Assembly: GCF_003576645.1 (NCBI RefSeq)
Contig: NC_044930.1
Span: 26,759,208-26,823,207, forward strand
DNA: 64,000 nucleotides
Direction of reading: 5' to 3'
Source of the DNA: Ipomoea triloba
Taxonomy: Eukaryota > Streptophyta > Magnoliopsida > Solanales > Convolvulaceae
Shown here: piece after piece, positions 55,298-64,000 of the stretch
How the letters are laid out: each line of letters opens with the position of its first letter
Position numbering within the stretch: the first letter of the stretch is position 1
The notes under the pieces: generated by a model
Told to the model about the DNA's origin: nothing
The model's database searches: none
The model's input: the letters and a program-made list of their open reading frames with translations, nothing else
Position numbers and translations under genes: made by a program

Positions 55298-56642
55298 ACT
55301 TGTAGTTTGACCGGGAAGAACGAAGTTTCTCAAACTGTAGCCACATACTTGTAAGGAAAGAGTAGCCACATATTTTATTTTTTTCACTAATGTTGAGTAA
55401 TCATTTCATTATACGGGTATATATCTCTAATCTCTAATCTTTAATCTTTAAATAAAATTGAATTGGTGTCAATGATATTAGTCCAGATTCCTGCAGAACT
55501 GGAATACAAATTATTTTTATAGTATGTGCTGTTTGTGTTATACCTTTAATATTTTATTTTCAGTTTTACCTATCCCATACATTTCTCTTTTGACATTTTC
55601 TTTAACATTAATATAATCCTTAACTGGAAAAAAATTGTTAATGATTAAATAACATTAAGTACATTTCATTTGGAGTTTTTGTAATGTACATTTATACCTT
55701 TTTATCAATTCTCTCTCAATATATATTTCTCCTTTTGTCCGTTATATCCTCACCAATATAACTTTTATTTATTTTAATTTATTAAAAATTAAAAACTCAC
55801 TTATAATGAAAATTCCGTGCACTTGATTATGATTCATTTTTATTAAATCCAACCCGTTTAATGAATTAAAACTCGTGAAAAGGTCTCGCATGAGACTCAC
55901 CCTAAATTTATTGGATGGGATAAATTATGTTGGTCAACAGATTAATAAATAATAATATTTTTGTGACGCCAGTCATTCGACATAAGTCACATGCATAACA
56001 CGCCATTCCCATCACTGCCATAGTGCCATGCGATATCTTCCACTGGACATAGTTGAAAATTTGAAATATAGCACAAGGCACTAAGGATGCGTTTGGCAAG
56101 CGGATTAATTGAATGATTAACTAAAATTAAATCTATATTAAGTGAAGAATTAATTTAAATTTTTTCTCCATCATGCATGATGATAAAATTTTGTTTTAAT
56201 TTTTTTTCATGCGAGAGTGACTCTACAAAGAGACTCAAATTTATCAACGAAATTAAAAATGGTTGAGTCAGATATCTAACTAATTTAGGGTGGATGCATG
56301 GTATATTAATTAACTGTGACATAGGCTACTTAGAGTAAACAATTACTTCAAACATATAGTGAAAGGATTAGCTGAATTAGGAGAGCCCAACATTAGTGAA
56401 ATGAATCATAAATCTCCTATGAAGTTTGAACCAAACACGCCACAACTTTATTCCAATTTTCAGGAGAACATTATTTTCAGTCAAATTAGTAGTGCTTCAA
56501 ATACGTACAGTGTTACACTCAAATTAAAGAGGACTTTTCTTTGATGGAGTCATTATAAGAACACATCTAACCTGGAAGAAAGATCTCTAAGTAACTAAAC
56601 ACATATATATTTCTCATTGCTAATTAACTTTCCCATTCTACA
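55298..56642. other. Intergenic DNA upstream of the third P450
   Basis: AT-rich, with no recognised gene or well-bounded element. A weak TATA-like TTATAAG is near 56553, about 90 bases before the ATG at 56643. Confidence 0.45.
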
Positions 56643-59600
56643 ATGGAGATCCAACTTGCATTATTAGACCTCATTTCTTTCCTCTGCTTTCTATCCTTTG
56701 TTACTCTAGTGATCAGACAATTGACGGCGACCAAGACGAAAACCGGGAAGTTGCCGCCGGGGCCGCGGAAGCTGCCACTCATCGGAAATATGCACCAATT
56801 AGTCGGCGAATCCCCGCACGTTGCCCTGAGAGACTTAGCCGAAAAACACGGCAAGGACATCATGCATCTTCAGCTCGGAGAAGTGTCGACTTTGGTCGTC
56901 ACGTCGCCCGACATGGCTAAAGAGTTCCTAAAAACCCACGACATGAGCTTCGCCGATAGACCCGCGTTTCTAGCCGCCAACATAATCCTTTACGACAGAG
57001 CGGACCTGTTTCTTTGTCCGTACGGTGATTACTGGCGCCAAATGCGCAAGGTGTGCATGTCGGAGCTCCTCAGTGCCAAAACCGTGCGTACTTTCAGCTC
57101 CATAAGGTACGATGAGACCTGTCGTTTGTTGGAGCGTGTCCGGTCGGCATCCGGCAGCCCAATCAACGTACACGACCAGTTCTCCCAGTTTACGAGCTCG
57201 GTAGTGTCTAGAGCGGCATTTGGTAAGTCATCTGCTGACGTTTATTATCATTTCAATTTTCTTCTAGCTTTTTAATTTTAATACTTTTTAATGCGTTGAT
57301 TAATTATATTGCAATACTCACTTTAGTATATACATTTATTGTGGTTGCACGAAATATATATTGGCAAAAACTTGTGTGAGACCGTCTCACCGTGAGACGG
57401 ATCGGGTCGGGTCGTAAATGTAATATTTATTATATGCTCAAATGTAATACTAATCAGGAATTTTGTTACTTATAAGAGTAAATGTAATACTTTTAAGAGA
57501 AAATACAATACTTTTACATTTCGATTTAAAAGTATTACATTTATTTTCAAAAGTATTATATTTTCCCTTATAAGTAAGGGGCACTTGTCAACATTACTTG
57601 TTAAGAAAAATGTATTGTTTTTTCTCTTATAAGTAACAAAAATTGTATTCCTGATTAGTATTATATTTGAGCATATAAGTATGACATTTGCACATATAAG
57701 TATGACATTTGCATGGTGCTTCGACTCGACCCGACCCGTCTCACGAATAAGGATATGTGAAACGGTCTCACACAAGTGTGACCCATATATATTACATATG
57801 AACAGAAATTTATTTAACTCTAAATCTCTTATGTAACTAATTAAATTTATATTTAGAAAACCACTATTTTATTTACATTTGCACATATAAGTATGACATT
57901 TGCATGGTGCTTCGACTCGACCCGACCCGTCTCACGAATAAGGATATGTGAGACGGTCTCACACAAGTGTGACCCATATATATTACATACAAACAGAAAT
58001 TTATTTAACTCTAAATCTCTTATGTAACTAATTAAATTTATATTTAGAAAACCACTATTTTATAAAGGATACGTATTAAAACAGTGAATAAGTTAAACCT
58101 ACAGAAATATATCAATTATTATTTAACCCTTATCTATGATGTGATTTCTGTTCTTATCTTGTCGTTCCTATGAGTTGAAACTTCATAAACAATAGTTTTC
58201 TTGATGACATTTGTTTAAGAGTCAAACTTGTCGCCTATCAGGCCTTATGGTTTCAATTAGGAGGAAATTAGAGGGGAATTGTAGTTCCGTTGAAAAGGAA
58301 TAAAGAGAATTCAAATTTCATCAATCGGTAAGCATAAAAAAAATTACTGAAAATTTTAATTATAATGTGATACTGCATTGTAACAGAGTCTGTAGTATTA
58401 AAAAAATAATTTAAAAATGCCAAGCACTTTGTGCTCAGATGGCAGAGTAGTGTCTCTCTCATATAGGAGGTCATGAATTTGAGCCTCTTTTATAGAATTG
58501 CAATTCATCCCAACCAAACTTGCTTTAAAATTTTTCAATTCTTGAAATGGATTGGGAAAGGAATTACAACTCCTCTCTACCAAACACCCCATAAAGAATT
58601 TGTATTACATTATTCCCATATATTTCTTTTGACTTAATTGTGTATTTAATTATCACTTGTAGGTAAGATATTCAGCGGGACAAAAGAGTTCGTTCATGAA
58701 ATAGACGAACTATCGAGCTTGGCGGGTGGGTTTTGCATGGCGGATATGTTTCCTTCATGGAAGATCCTTCACTCGCTCAGTGGCGACAAGGCTAGGATGA
58801 TGAAAGGCCACCTCAAAGCAGATGCAGTGATAGACAACATTATAAAGGAGCATAGAAGAAATTTCGATTCTGGCAAAAAGGGCAGCGGCGAGTCAGGTGC
58901 CGAGGATATGGTTGATGTCCTCTTAAGGCTAAAGGATAGCGGAACCCTTCCCGTGCCCATCACAGACGACAACATCAAAGCTATAGTAACAGTACGTTAT
59001 ACTATTTCACTTGTCATATGTATTTTATTTTTTGGAGTTATTAAGATAAGTTTATAGGAAATGTTGGGCACAGGTCGGTAAATTAAAGGATCAAGTCCAT
59101 CAATAAGTGATTAAGAAATTGTTGGACAAATACTTGTGAAGGGTCAAGTCCAATACATTGCCTCTTGAAAATGTGATGATAGTCTATACAGAATTAAAAT
59201 TGTGTTTTCACTACTAGTTATAGCTTCTGGCAAGGATCTACCATTTATGCCAAACTTATAGCTAGTAGCAAATGCGCAACTTTATTTCCTTATACAGCCA
59301 GACATTTTTGAGACGATGAGTGCTAGAGTTGACCTTTTTAGCTTTTTACCGGCCTTTGACAACAATATATCTTTGCAAATTATTTTGTGTACCTAGATTC
59401 ACCTTGTCCAAAGTACACAATTTACATACTGAATGTTCACAATTTATATACTGAACTAAATATTCACAATTTACATATTGAATGTTTATAATTTGAATTG
59501 TGAACATTCAGTATGTAAATCGTGTGGGTCCACCTGGTTCATGGTATACGGGGTGCTAGACTTGGATTTTACCAGCCTCTGTCCAACACAGAGCCAGGTC

Positions 59601-60295
59601 ACAAGTTTCAATTCACTAGCAGGTGTGCTTGATCTAAGCATAGTGATAAGGGTTTCTATCCTAACATGAAAGATGCATGCATGCAGGATATGTTTGGCGC
59701 AGGAACAGATACGTCGACAACAACGACATTATGTGCGCTGGTAGAAATGGTGAAAAAACCAGAGGTGTTAGCCACAGCACAAGCCGAAGTTCGACAAGCC
59801 TTCCAAGGGAAAGAGATGTTGGAAGAGAATGTGGTGGAACAGTTGCAGTACTTGGACTTAGTGATAAAAGAAACGCTGAGGCTTCATCCTCCGGGGGCCT
59901 TAGTTATAAGGGAGTGCAGGGAAGAGACAGTGGTACGAGGATACACCATTGCGCCCAAAACAAAAGTACTTGTGAACTCCTGGGCACTGGGCAGAGATCC
60001 AGAGTACTGGGAGGAACCTGAGAGCTTTATACCCGAAAGATTCAAGGATAGTTCCATTGATATAAAGGGAAGTCAATTCAAGTACATACCATTCGGTGCG
60101 GGGAGAAGAATATGTCCCGGGATTTCATTTGGGATGGCAAATGTTCAATTTCCTTTAGCACACATGCTCAACCACTTTGATTGGACTGTGCCTCATGGAA
60201 TGACAGCTGAGACGTTGAAGATTACAGAAATACCTGGATTAGCCTTAGGAGTAAAGAATGACATTTTCTTGATTGCTACCCCTCGTGCTACGTAA
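56643..60295 (+). CDS. Cytochrome P450, CYP71D-like, intact, three exons
   Basis: Exons are 56643-57222, 58663-58991 and 59687-60295 (GT-AG), giving 505 residues. Exons 1 and 2 have exactly the same lengths (580 and 329 nt) as in the first P450. There is an N-terminal membrane helix (about residues 6-26), hinge KLPPGPRKLPLIGN, C-helix WRQMRK, I-helix AGTDTS (308-313), K-helix ETLR (364-367), PERF, and heme loop FGAGRRICPG with Cys446. It should be an ER-bound NADPH-dependent mono-oxygenase; CYP71D relatives include sesquiterpene hydroxylases such as premnaspirodiene oxygenase, so a TPS product is a plausible substrate. One oddity: after the K-helix it reads HPPGALVIREC where the first P450 has HPPAPLLIPREC, so one residue including the usual Pro of PRE is missing. 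Intron 1 contains a complete MITE and a 191-bp tandem duplication. Confidence 0.93.
57363..57784. mobile_element. MITE (GTGAGACGGTCTCAC family) in intron 1 of the third P450
   Basis: 422 bp from GGCAAAAACTTGTGTGAGAC to CACACAAGTGTGACCC, with the 9-bp duplication ATATATATT at 57354-57362 and 57785-57793. Same orientation as the copy at 29939. Confidence 0.9.
57685..58064. repeat. 191-bp tandem duplication across the MITE end
   Basis: CATTTGCACATATAAG recurs at an offset of 191 bases (57685 and 57876). Each unit holds the last 100 bases of the MITE plus about 90 bases of intron. The copies differ at a few sites (for example GTGAAACGG versus GTGAGACGG). The duplication happened after the MITE inserted. 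Confidence 0.9.
58415..58590 (+). repeat. Possible SINE-like repeat in intron 1 of the third P450
   Basis: GCTCAGATGGCAGAGTAG resembles a tRNA A box and GGTCATGAATTTGAGCC a weak B box about 40 bases later. Evidence is limited to these motifs. Confidence 0.35.
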
Positions 60296-60299
60296 TTAC

Positions 60300-61450
60300 G
60301 GGTACCCTTTTCTACGTACTTCTGCAATTCTGCTTCTCTTAATAATTTAATGAGGTGTTTCTTCTTAGTAGCAAGAAAGAAAGAATAATGTATAAGCACT
60401 GAAGAATTTCAGCTGACGATACTTCATTAACTCCTTTAAGAAATGACTATAATTTAATAATAAAGATGTTATTATTTAATGTAAAGAGTTTGGCTCACTA
60501 CTCGTATATGTGATCAATGGATTTGTTTTCTATATCAACTGATGTGATCTAAAGGCTCAATATAATATCGATCTTATTCAAGTTTTTCTTGGCTCAATCA
60601 AGAAGTTTTGGCCCCTGATCGGCCCTAGCCAATTCTTGTTTGCCCCTAGTTTATTGGAAAATTGTATTGTGAACCATAGTCAACATTATAATATAGATAA
60701 CAGATAAATATTCAACATTATGATATGGATAACAGATAAATATTCATTTTTAGTATATTAAGTGTTTTTTTTTTTTTGAAGATAAGTCTTCATTTTTAAT
60801 GTATTAAAAGTTTATTTTTTTTGTAATGTACTAAATAATGAATCTTTGGTACACAAAAAATAAAAATTCAAAGTAAACATTCAATTCAATGTATTAAAAA
60901 TCAAATTTCAATATACTAAAAATAAATATTATGTTAATGATTCACCTTACAAAGTGAACCATGCTTTATAGTATAATGATTGTAGTTATTAATCCTACCA
61001 TAACAAAAAGCATATTTTTCATATGATAAAAGTACATTACTCATGTACTGATGAATGTTCAGTACTCAAATAATGTATTTTTTTGAATACAATGTACATT
61101 TTTAATATATACTAAAAATATATTATTTGTGTCTTGAATATATATTATTTGATAGTATAGTCCACATAGTTGTCTATTGATGATTGTCGATTAATCTCTG
61201 CTTGGCTGCTAGTCCTTTGTATATAATTATCCTGTGTCCCTAGGCCCAATACCCCTTCACTAAAAAAGCTATGATTTTTCTTTGCTAGCTAAATATGAAG
61301 TCCAACTCTTCTTGCATATTAGTGAGAGGTGAGATATTAGTGAGAGGTGAAAGTCTCACCCACACACCCTCAAGACCTACATAACCCATGAGATAAAGCT
61401 CAATTAAGTTCCCAAATATAAGATAGATGTGTGTTATATATAATACTAAA
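60300..61450. other. Intergenic DNA after the third P450
   Basis: The 3' UTR region is followed by a degraded GTACATTATTT-type foldback tract (about 60660-61180) related to 4838-5088. No gene was recognised. Confidence 0.45.
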
Positions 61451-62291
61451 GAGTTAATTCCACCAAAGGTCCTTTGTCTTTGGTTGCAATTTCAATTTTA
61501 GTCTCAGACTATCGTTTTTGTCATTTAACATCCCAGACTATTATTTTTTGGACACTTTTAGTCCTTCTCATGAATTTTTCTATTTTTAGTAAGGGTAATT
61601 TTGTCTCTTCATATTTTTTTTATTTAACCGGTTTTCACCGGTTTAATTAGGTTAGGTTAAGCAAACTGGTTCTTCTAATTATTAGATTCAATCCACAAAT
61701 TCCTAACGTACTCAAAAAACCGAATGGAGACCAAAAACATATGCAGCTTCAACCTGATTTAAGGATAGACATTAATTCAAGATAATATTAGTATTTTCGC
61801 ACAATAGAGGCATTAGCTTCTTGGTATATTCATGGTCTACATTACGGTCAATAATGGGGTGACAAATAATTCCTTTTATTGATTGCGAACTTTTTTAGGG
61901 ATTTAGAGATTTGGAACTACAGATTTAAGGCGACAAATTTCCCCTTTGCTCTCCTCTATACTAACGTTGTACAGTCTCGTTCTTCGTCGGGTGAAGGAGG
62001 ATGATGAAGCCTTGAACTGAAGCAGATGAAGTTGCGTACGCTAGGGATTTGTGGATTGAATATAATAATTAGAAGAACCGGTCTGCTTCACCTAACCTAA
62101 TTAAATTGGTGAAAACCGGTTAAATAAAAAAATATGAAGAGACAAAATCGCCCTTACTAAAAATAGGAAAAATCATGAGACTAAAAGTGTCCAAAAAAGA
62201 ATAGTCTGGGATGTTAAATGGCAAAAACGATAGTCTGGGACTAAAATTGGAATTGTCACCAAAGACCAGGCACCTTTGCTGGAATTAACTC
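61451..62291. mobile_element. Long-TIR Mutator-like MITE
   Basis: Inverted ends are GAGTTAATTCCACCAAAGGT and CCTTTGCTGGAATTAACTC. Arms of about 270 bases share CAATTTTAGTC, GACACTTTTAGTC and ACCGGTTTTCACCGGTT with their inverses. The flanks share TAATACTAA(A) at 61441-61450 and 62292-62301, a 9-10 bp target duplication. The centre (61750-62030) is unique, with CTCGTTCTTCGTCGG, perhaps captured sequence. No transposase. Confidence 0.85.
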
Positions 62292-62301
62292 TAATACTAA
62301 A

Positions 62302-63045
62302 TATGATAATTAATCCCTTAATTTTCTTTAAAAAATTATTCCTGACAAATATATTCAACACAATGATTACTTTATAAAAAATTAGTTTCTGGAAAAATAT
62401 ACAATGAATAGTTAAATTCCATAGAAAACAAAAGGAATATATAATATTTTATTCTTTAATTTGGTTGGTGAATTTTAAAATATCTAAATACCCAAAAGAT
62501 TTGAAATAAATTTTTATATTTTAGAAACCATCAAACTTCACTTTTTGTTATTGACTATTGTAGCAGTGTCATATTTAATTTATTTTTTTAATTTTGTCCC
62601 CTTATACCATCGACTTTTATATGATTGCCACAATTACTCATTTGTTTAAATTTTTGTCAGTTCAATATTTAATAAAGATGGTTAACATATAATTTTATCA
62701 TTCAAGGCTCTTGCCCCAATATAAAATTTATCTCTCTCTTTTGTAAAATATTTTAATTGAATGATGGAATTACATGTTTGTCATATTTATTAAATGGCAA
62801 AATTTTTTTTTAAAAGGATGACAAATTATGGAAAGCAAATGAAAGTAAAATTGTAATATAGCAAAATTAAAAAGCATGACTAAATGTGACAATTCCACAC
62901 TATAATTCAAGGTCTAAAAGTGAATTTACAAACATGACAATTTACATTTCACTACTTAACAATTATTGAGGAAATTGTCAAATTTTGATGAGATTAGTCA
63001 GAATTATATACTTTAATTTATTATTCTTTTAAAGTATAAATTAAG
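62302..63045. other. AT-rich intergenic DNA
   Basis: No open frame or bounded repeat recognised. Confidence 0.45.
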
Positions 63046-63049
63046 GAAA

Positions 63050-64000
63050 AAAGGCTCCATAGATAAGCGGTTCTCTCTCTAGGGTTTCTTAGAGAGTTCT
63101 CTCCCTAGCCGTTTCTAGGGTTTTCTTTTGTTTTTCTTCTTGTCTTTTTTCCTACGTTCTTGCGATCTGTCTGGTTTGGTTGATCCAAAGTGTCTGCTTT
63201 TACAATGGATGTCAGTATGCTTGAAGAGGGTTGTGCTGTGTTATCCCTAGATGAAGAGGATGCGGGAGGTTTAGAAGCTCCTATTCTTGATCATGCAAGT
63301 GGTAGTATTACCTACTACGAACTTGTTGGACAGTTCCTCACTGATCGCTCCATCAAGATCGAACACATGCAGCAGACGATGGCTTCAGTTTGGCGCCCGG
63401 TAATGGGTGTCCGAATCGTTCCGTTGGATGAAAGCTTGTTTGTGTTTCAGTTCCCCCACCAGCGTGACATGCAGAGAGTTTTGGATGAAGGACCATGGTC
63501 CTTTGAGAATAACACCCTGGTTTGCGAACAAGTTCCCCCAAACACTCGCCCAGAGGCCGCTGCCCTAGATTCTATTGATTATTGGGTCCAGATCCATGAT
63601 CTGCCAACCGTGTTTGCCAACGCGGAGTTCATAGAGCAAGTTGGAAATTATGTAGGCACCTTCAGGAAGACGGATCCACACAATTTTGGCAGTAGTTGGA
63701 AAGGTTTTATTCGCATCCGTGTTACGATTCGTCTAAGCGAACCTTTGAAACGTAGGATGAAGCTTCGCATGCGAGATGGTTCATTCCAGTGGGTCACATT
63801 TAAGTACGAAAGGCTCAATACTTTCTGCTTTTGTTGCGGCTTGATTGGTCATTCAGAGCGATTCTGCCGTAAGGTGTTTGAACAAGGAATTGAGGCTAAA
63901 GATTATCCTTATGGTGCATGGCTGAAAGCTGGTAATCGACGACAGGTCAAACTAGTGGGGGCGAAATGGCTCCTTGTTGATTTGCCTACTACTGCTACTT
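63050..64000 (+). mobile_element. 5' end of an L1-type LINE
   Basis: A leader with TCTCTCTCTAGGGTTTC repeats, typical of plant L1 5' UTRs, precedes an ORF1 that runs off the window. The 3' part with reverse transcriptase is not in view. Confidence 0.6.
63205..64000 (+). CDS. LINE ORF1-like protein, DUF4283 plus zinc knuckle, partial
   Basis: The ATG at 63205 opens 265 codons with no stop to the window edge. The N-terminal half is a DUF4283-type domain (RVLDEGPWSFENNTLVCEQ, then DYWVQIHDLP near residues 125-135). A CCHC_4-type zinc knuckle CFCCGLIGHSERFC follows near residues 207-220, then the DYPYGAWLKA segment typical of these proteins. In plants this architecture is found in L1-type LINE ORF1 and in gene-like derivatives; it binds nucleic acid. 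The leader upstream favours a LINE. The frame is intact as far as it can be read, and the C terminus is missing. Confidence 0.75.
   Translation, partial: MDVSMLEEGCAVLSLDEEDAGGLEAPILDHASGSITYYELVGQFLTDRSIKIEHMQQTMASVWRPVMGVRIVPLDESLFVFQFPHQRDMQRVLDEGPWSFENNTLVCEQVPPNTRPEAAALDSIDYWVQIHDLPTVFANAEFIEQVGNYVGTFRKTDPHNFGSSWKGFIRIRVTIRLSEPLKRRMKLRMRDGSFQWVTFKYERLNTFCFCCGLIGHSERFCRKVFEQGIEAKDYPYGAWLKAGNRRQVKLVGAKWLLVDLPTTAT

Noticed and set aside
52270..56640. Exons 2 and 3 of the broken P450
   Set aside because: Searched by eye for the VFIGRE-type exon 2 start, AGT(E/D)TS, EALR, PERF and FGxGRRICP; none was found.

Overview
The window is plant nuclear DNA, from a eudicot. It is AT-rich, its genes have many GT-AG introns, and it is full of plant-type transposable elements. 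The protein families (TPS-a sesquiterpene synthases of the Solanaceae aristolochene/vetispiradiene-synthase type, and CYP71D-like P450s) suggest an asterid, perhaps Solanales. That placement is inference; the species cannot be named from the sequence.

The core is a candidate sesquiterpenoid gene cluster, with all genes on the + strand. It holds an intact CYP71-type P450 (6692-9553), two nearly identical TPS-a terpene synthases in tandem (21768-24070 and 31650-33985), a broken CYP71 gene (44488-52153) and a second intact CYP71-type P450 (56643-60295). The synthases would cyclise farnesyl diphosphate in the cytosol and the ER-bound P450s could oxidise the product. The link rests on gene families and proximity only. 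All three P450s share an extra phase-1 intron position after Ala/Leu-Phe-Gly, so they probably arose by local duplication.

The broken P450 has a 1-bp frameshift in the proline-rich hinge, a lost C-helix arginine, no exons 2-3, and a young Ty1/copia element (44974-52049) in exon 1. That element has two 387-bp LTRs identical by eye, a 5-bp target duplication, a tRNA-Met primer site and an intact 1424-codon gag-pol ORF on the minus strand. Upstream of the first P450 (about 5200-6296) is a dead patatin-like (pPLAIII) gene fragment, broken by a MITE and a stop in its oxyanion-hole motif. A DUF4283/zinc-knuckle LINE ORF1 runs off the right edge.

The gene-free DNA is mostly mobile or duplicated. 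Bases 1-1846 repeat exactly at 1848-3693 across a single N, which looks like an assembly artefact; a diverged copy lies at 18600-20570. Many MITEs keep their target duplications: one family with GTGAGACGGTCTCAC termini (9-bp TSDs), long-TIR Mutator-like elements at 12550, 15995, 39052 and 61451, a 1.4-kb hAT element holding two inverted Stowaway elements, and a GCCTAGGCG-rich family that has inserted into itself. Several elements have an empty site in a paralogous block, which orders the events.

Downstream of the TPS genes, 35471-37288 and 37289-40290 form a tandem duplication. It and the block behind TPS1 carry small remnants of an exon resembling 3-hydroxyisobutyryl-CoA hydrolase.
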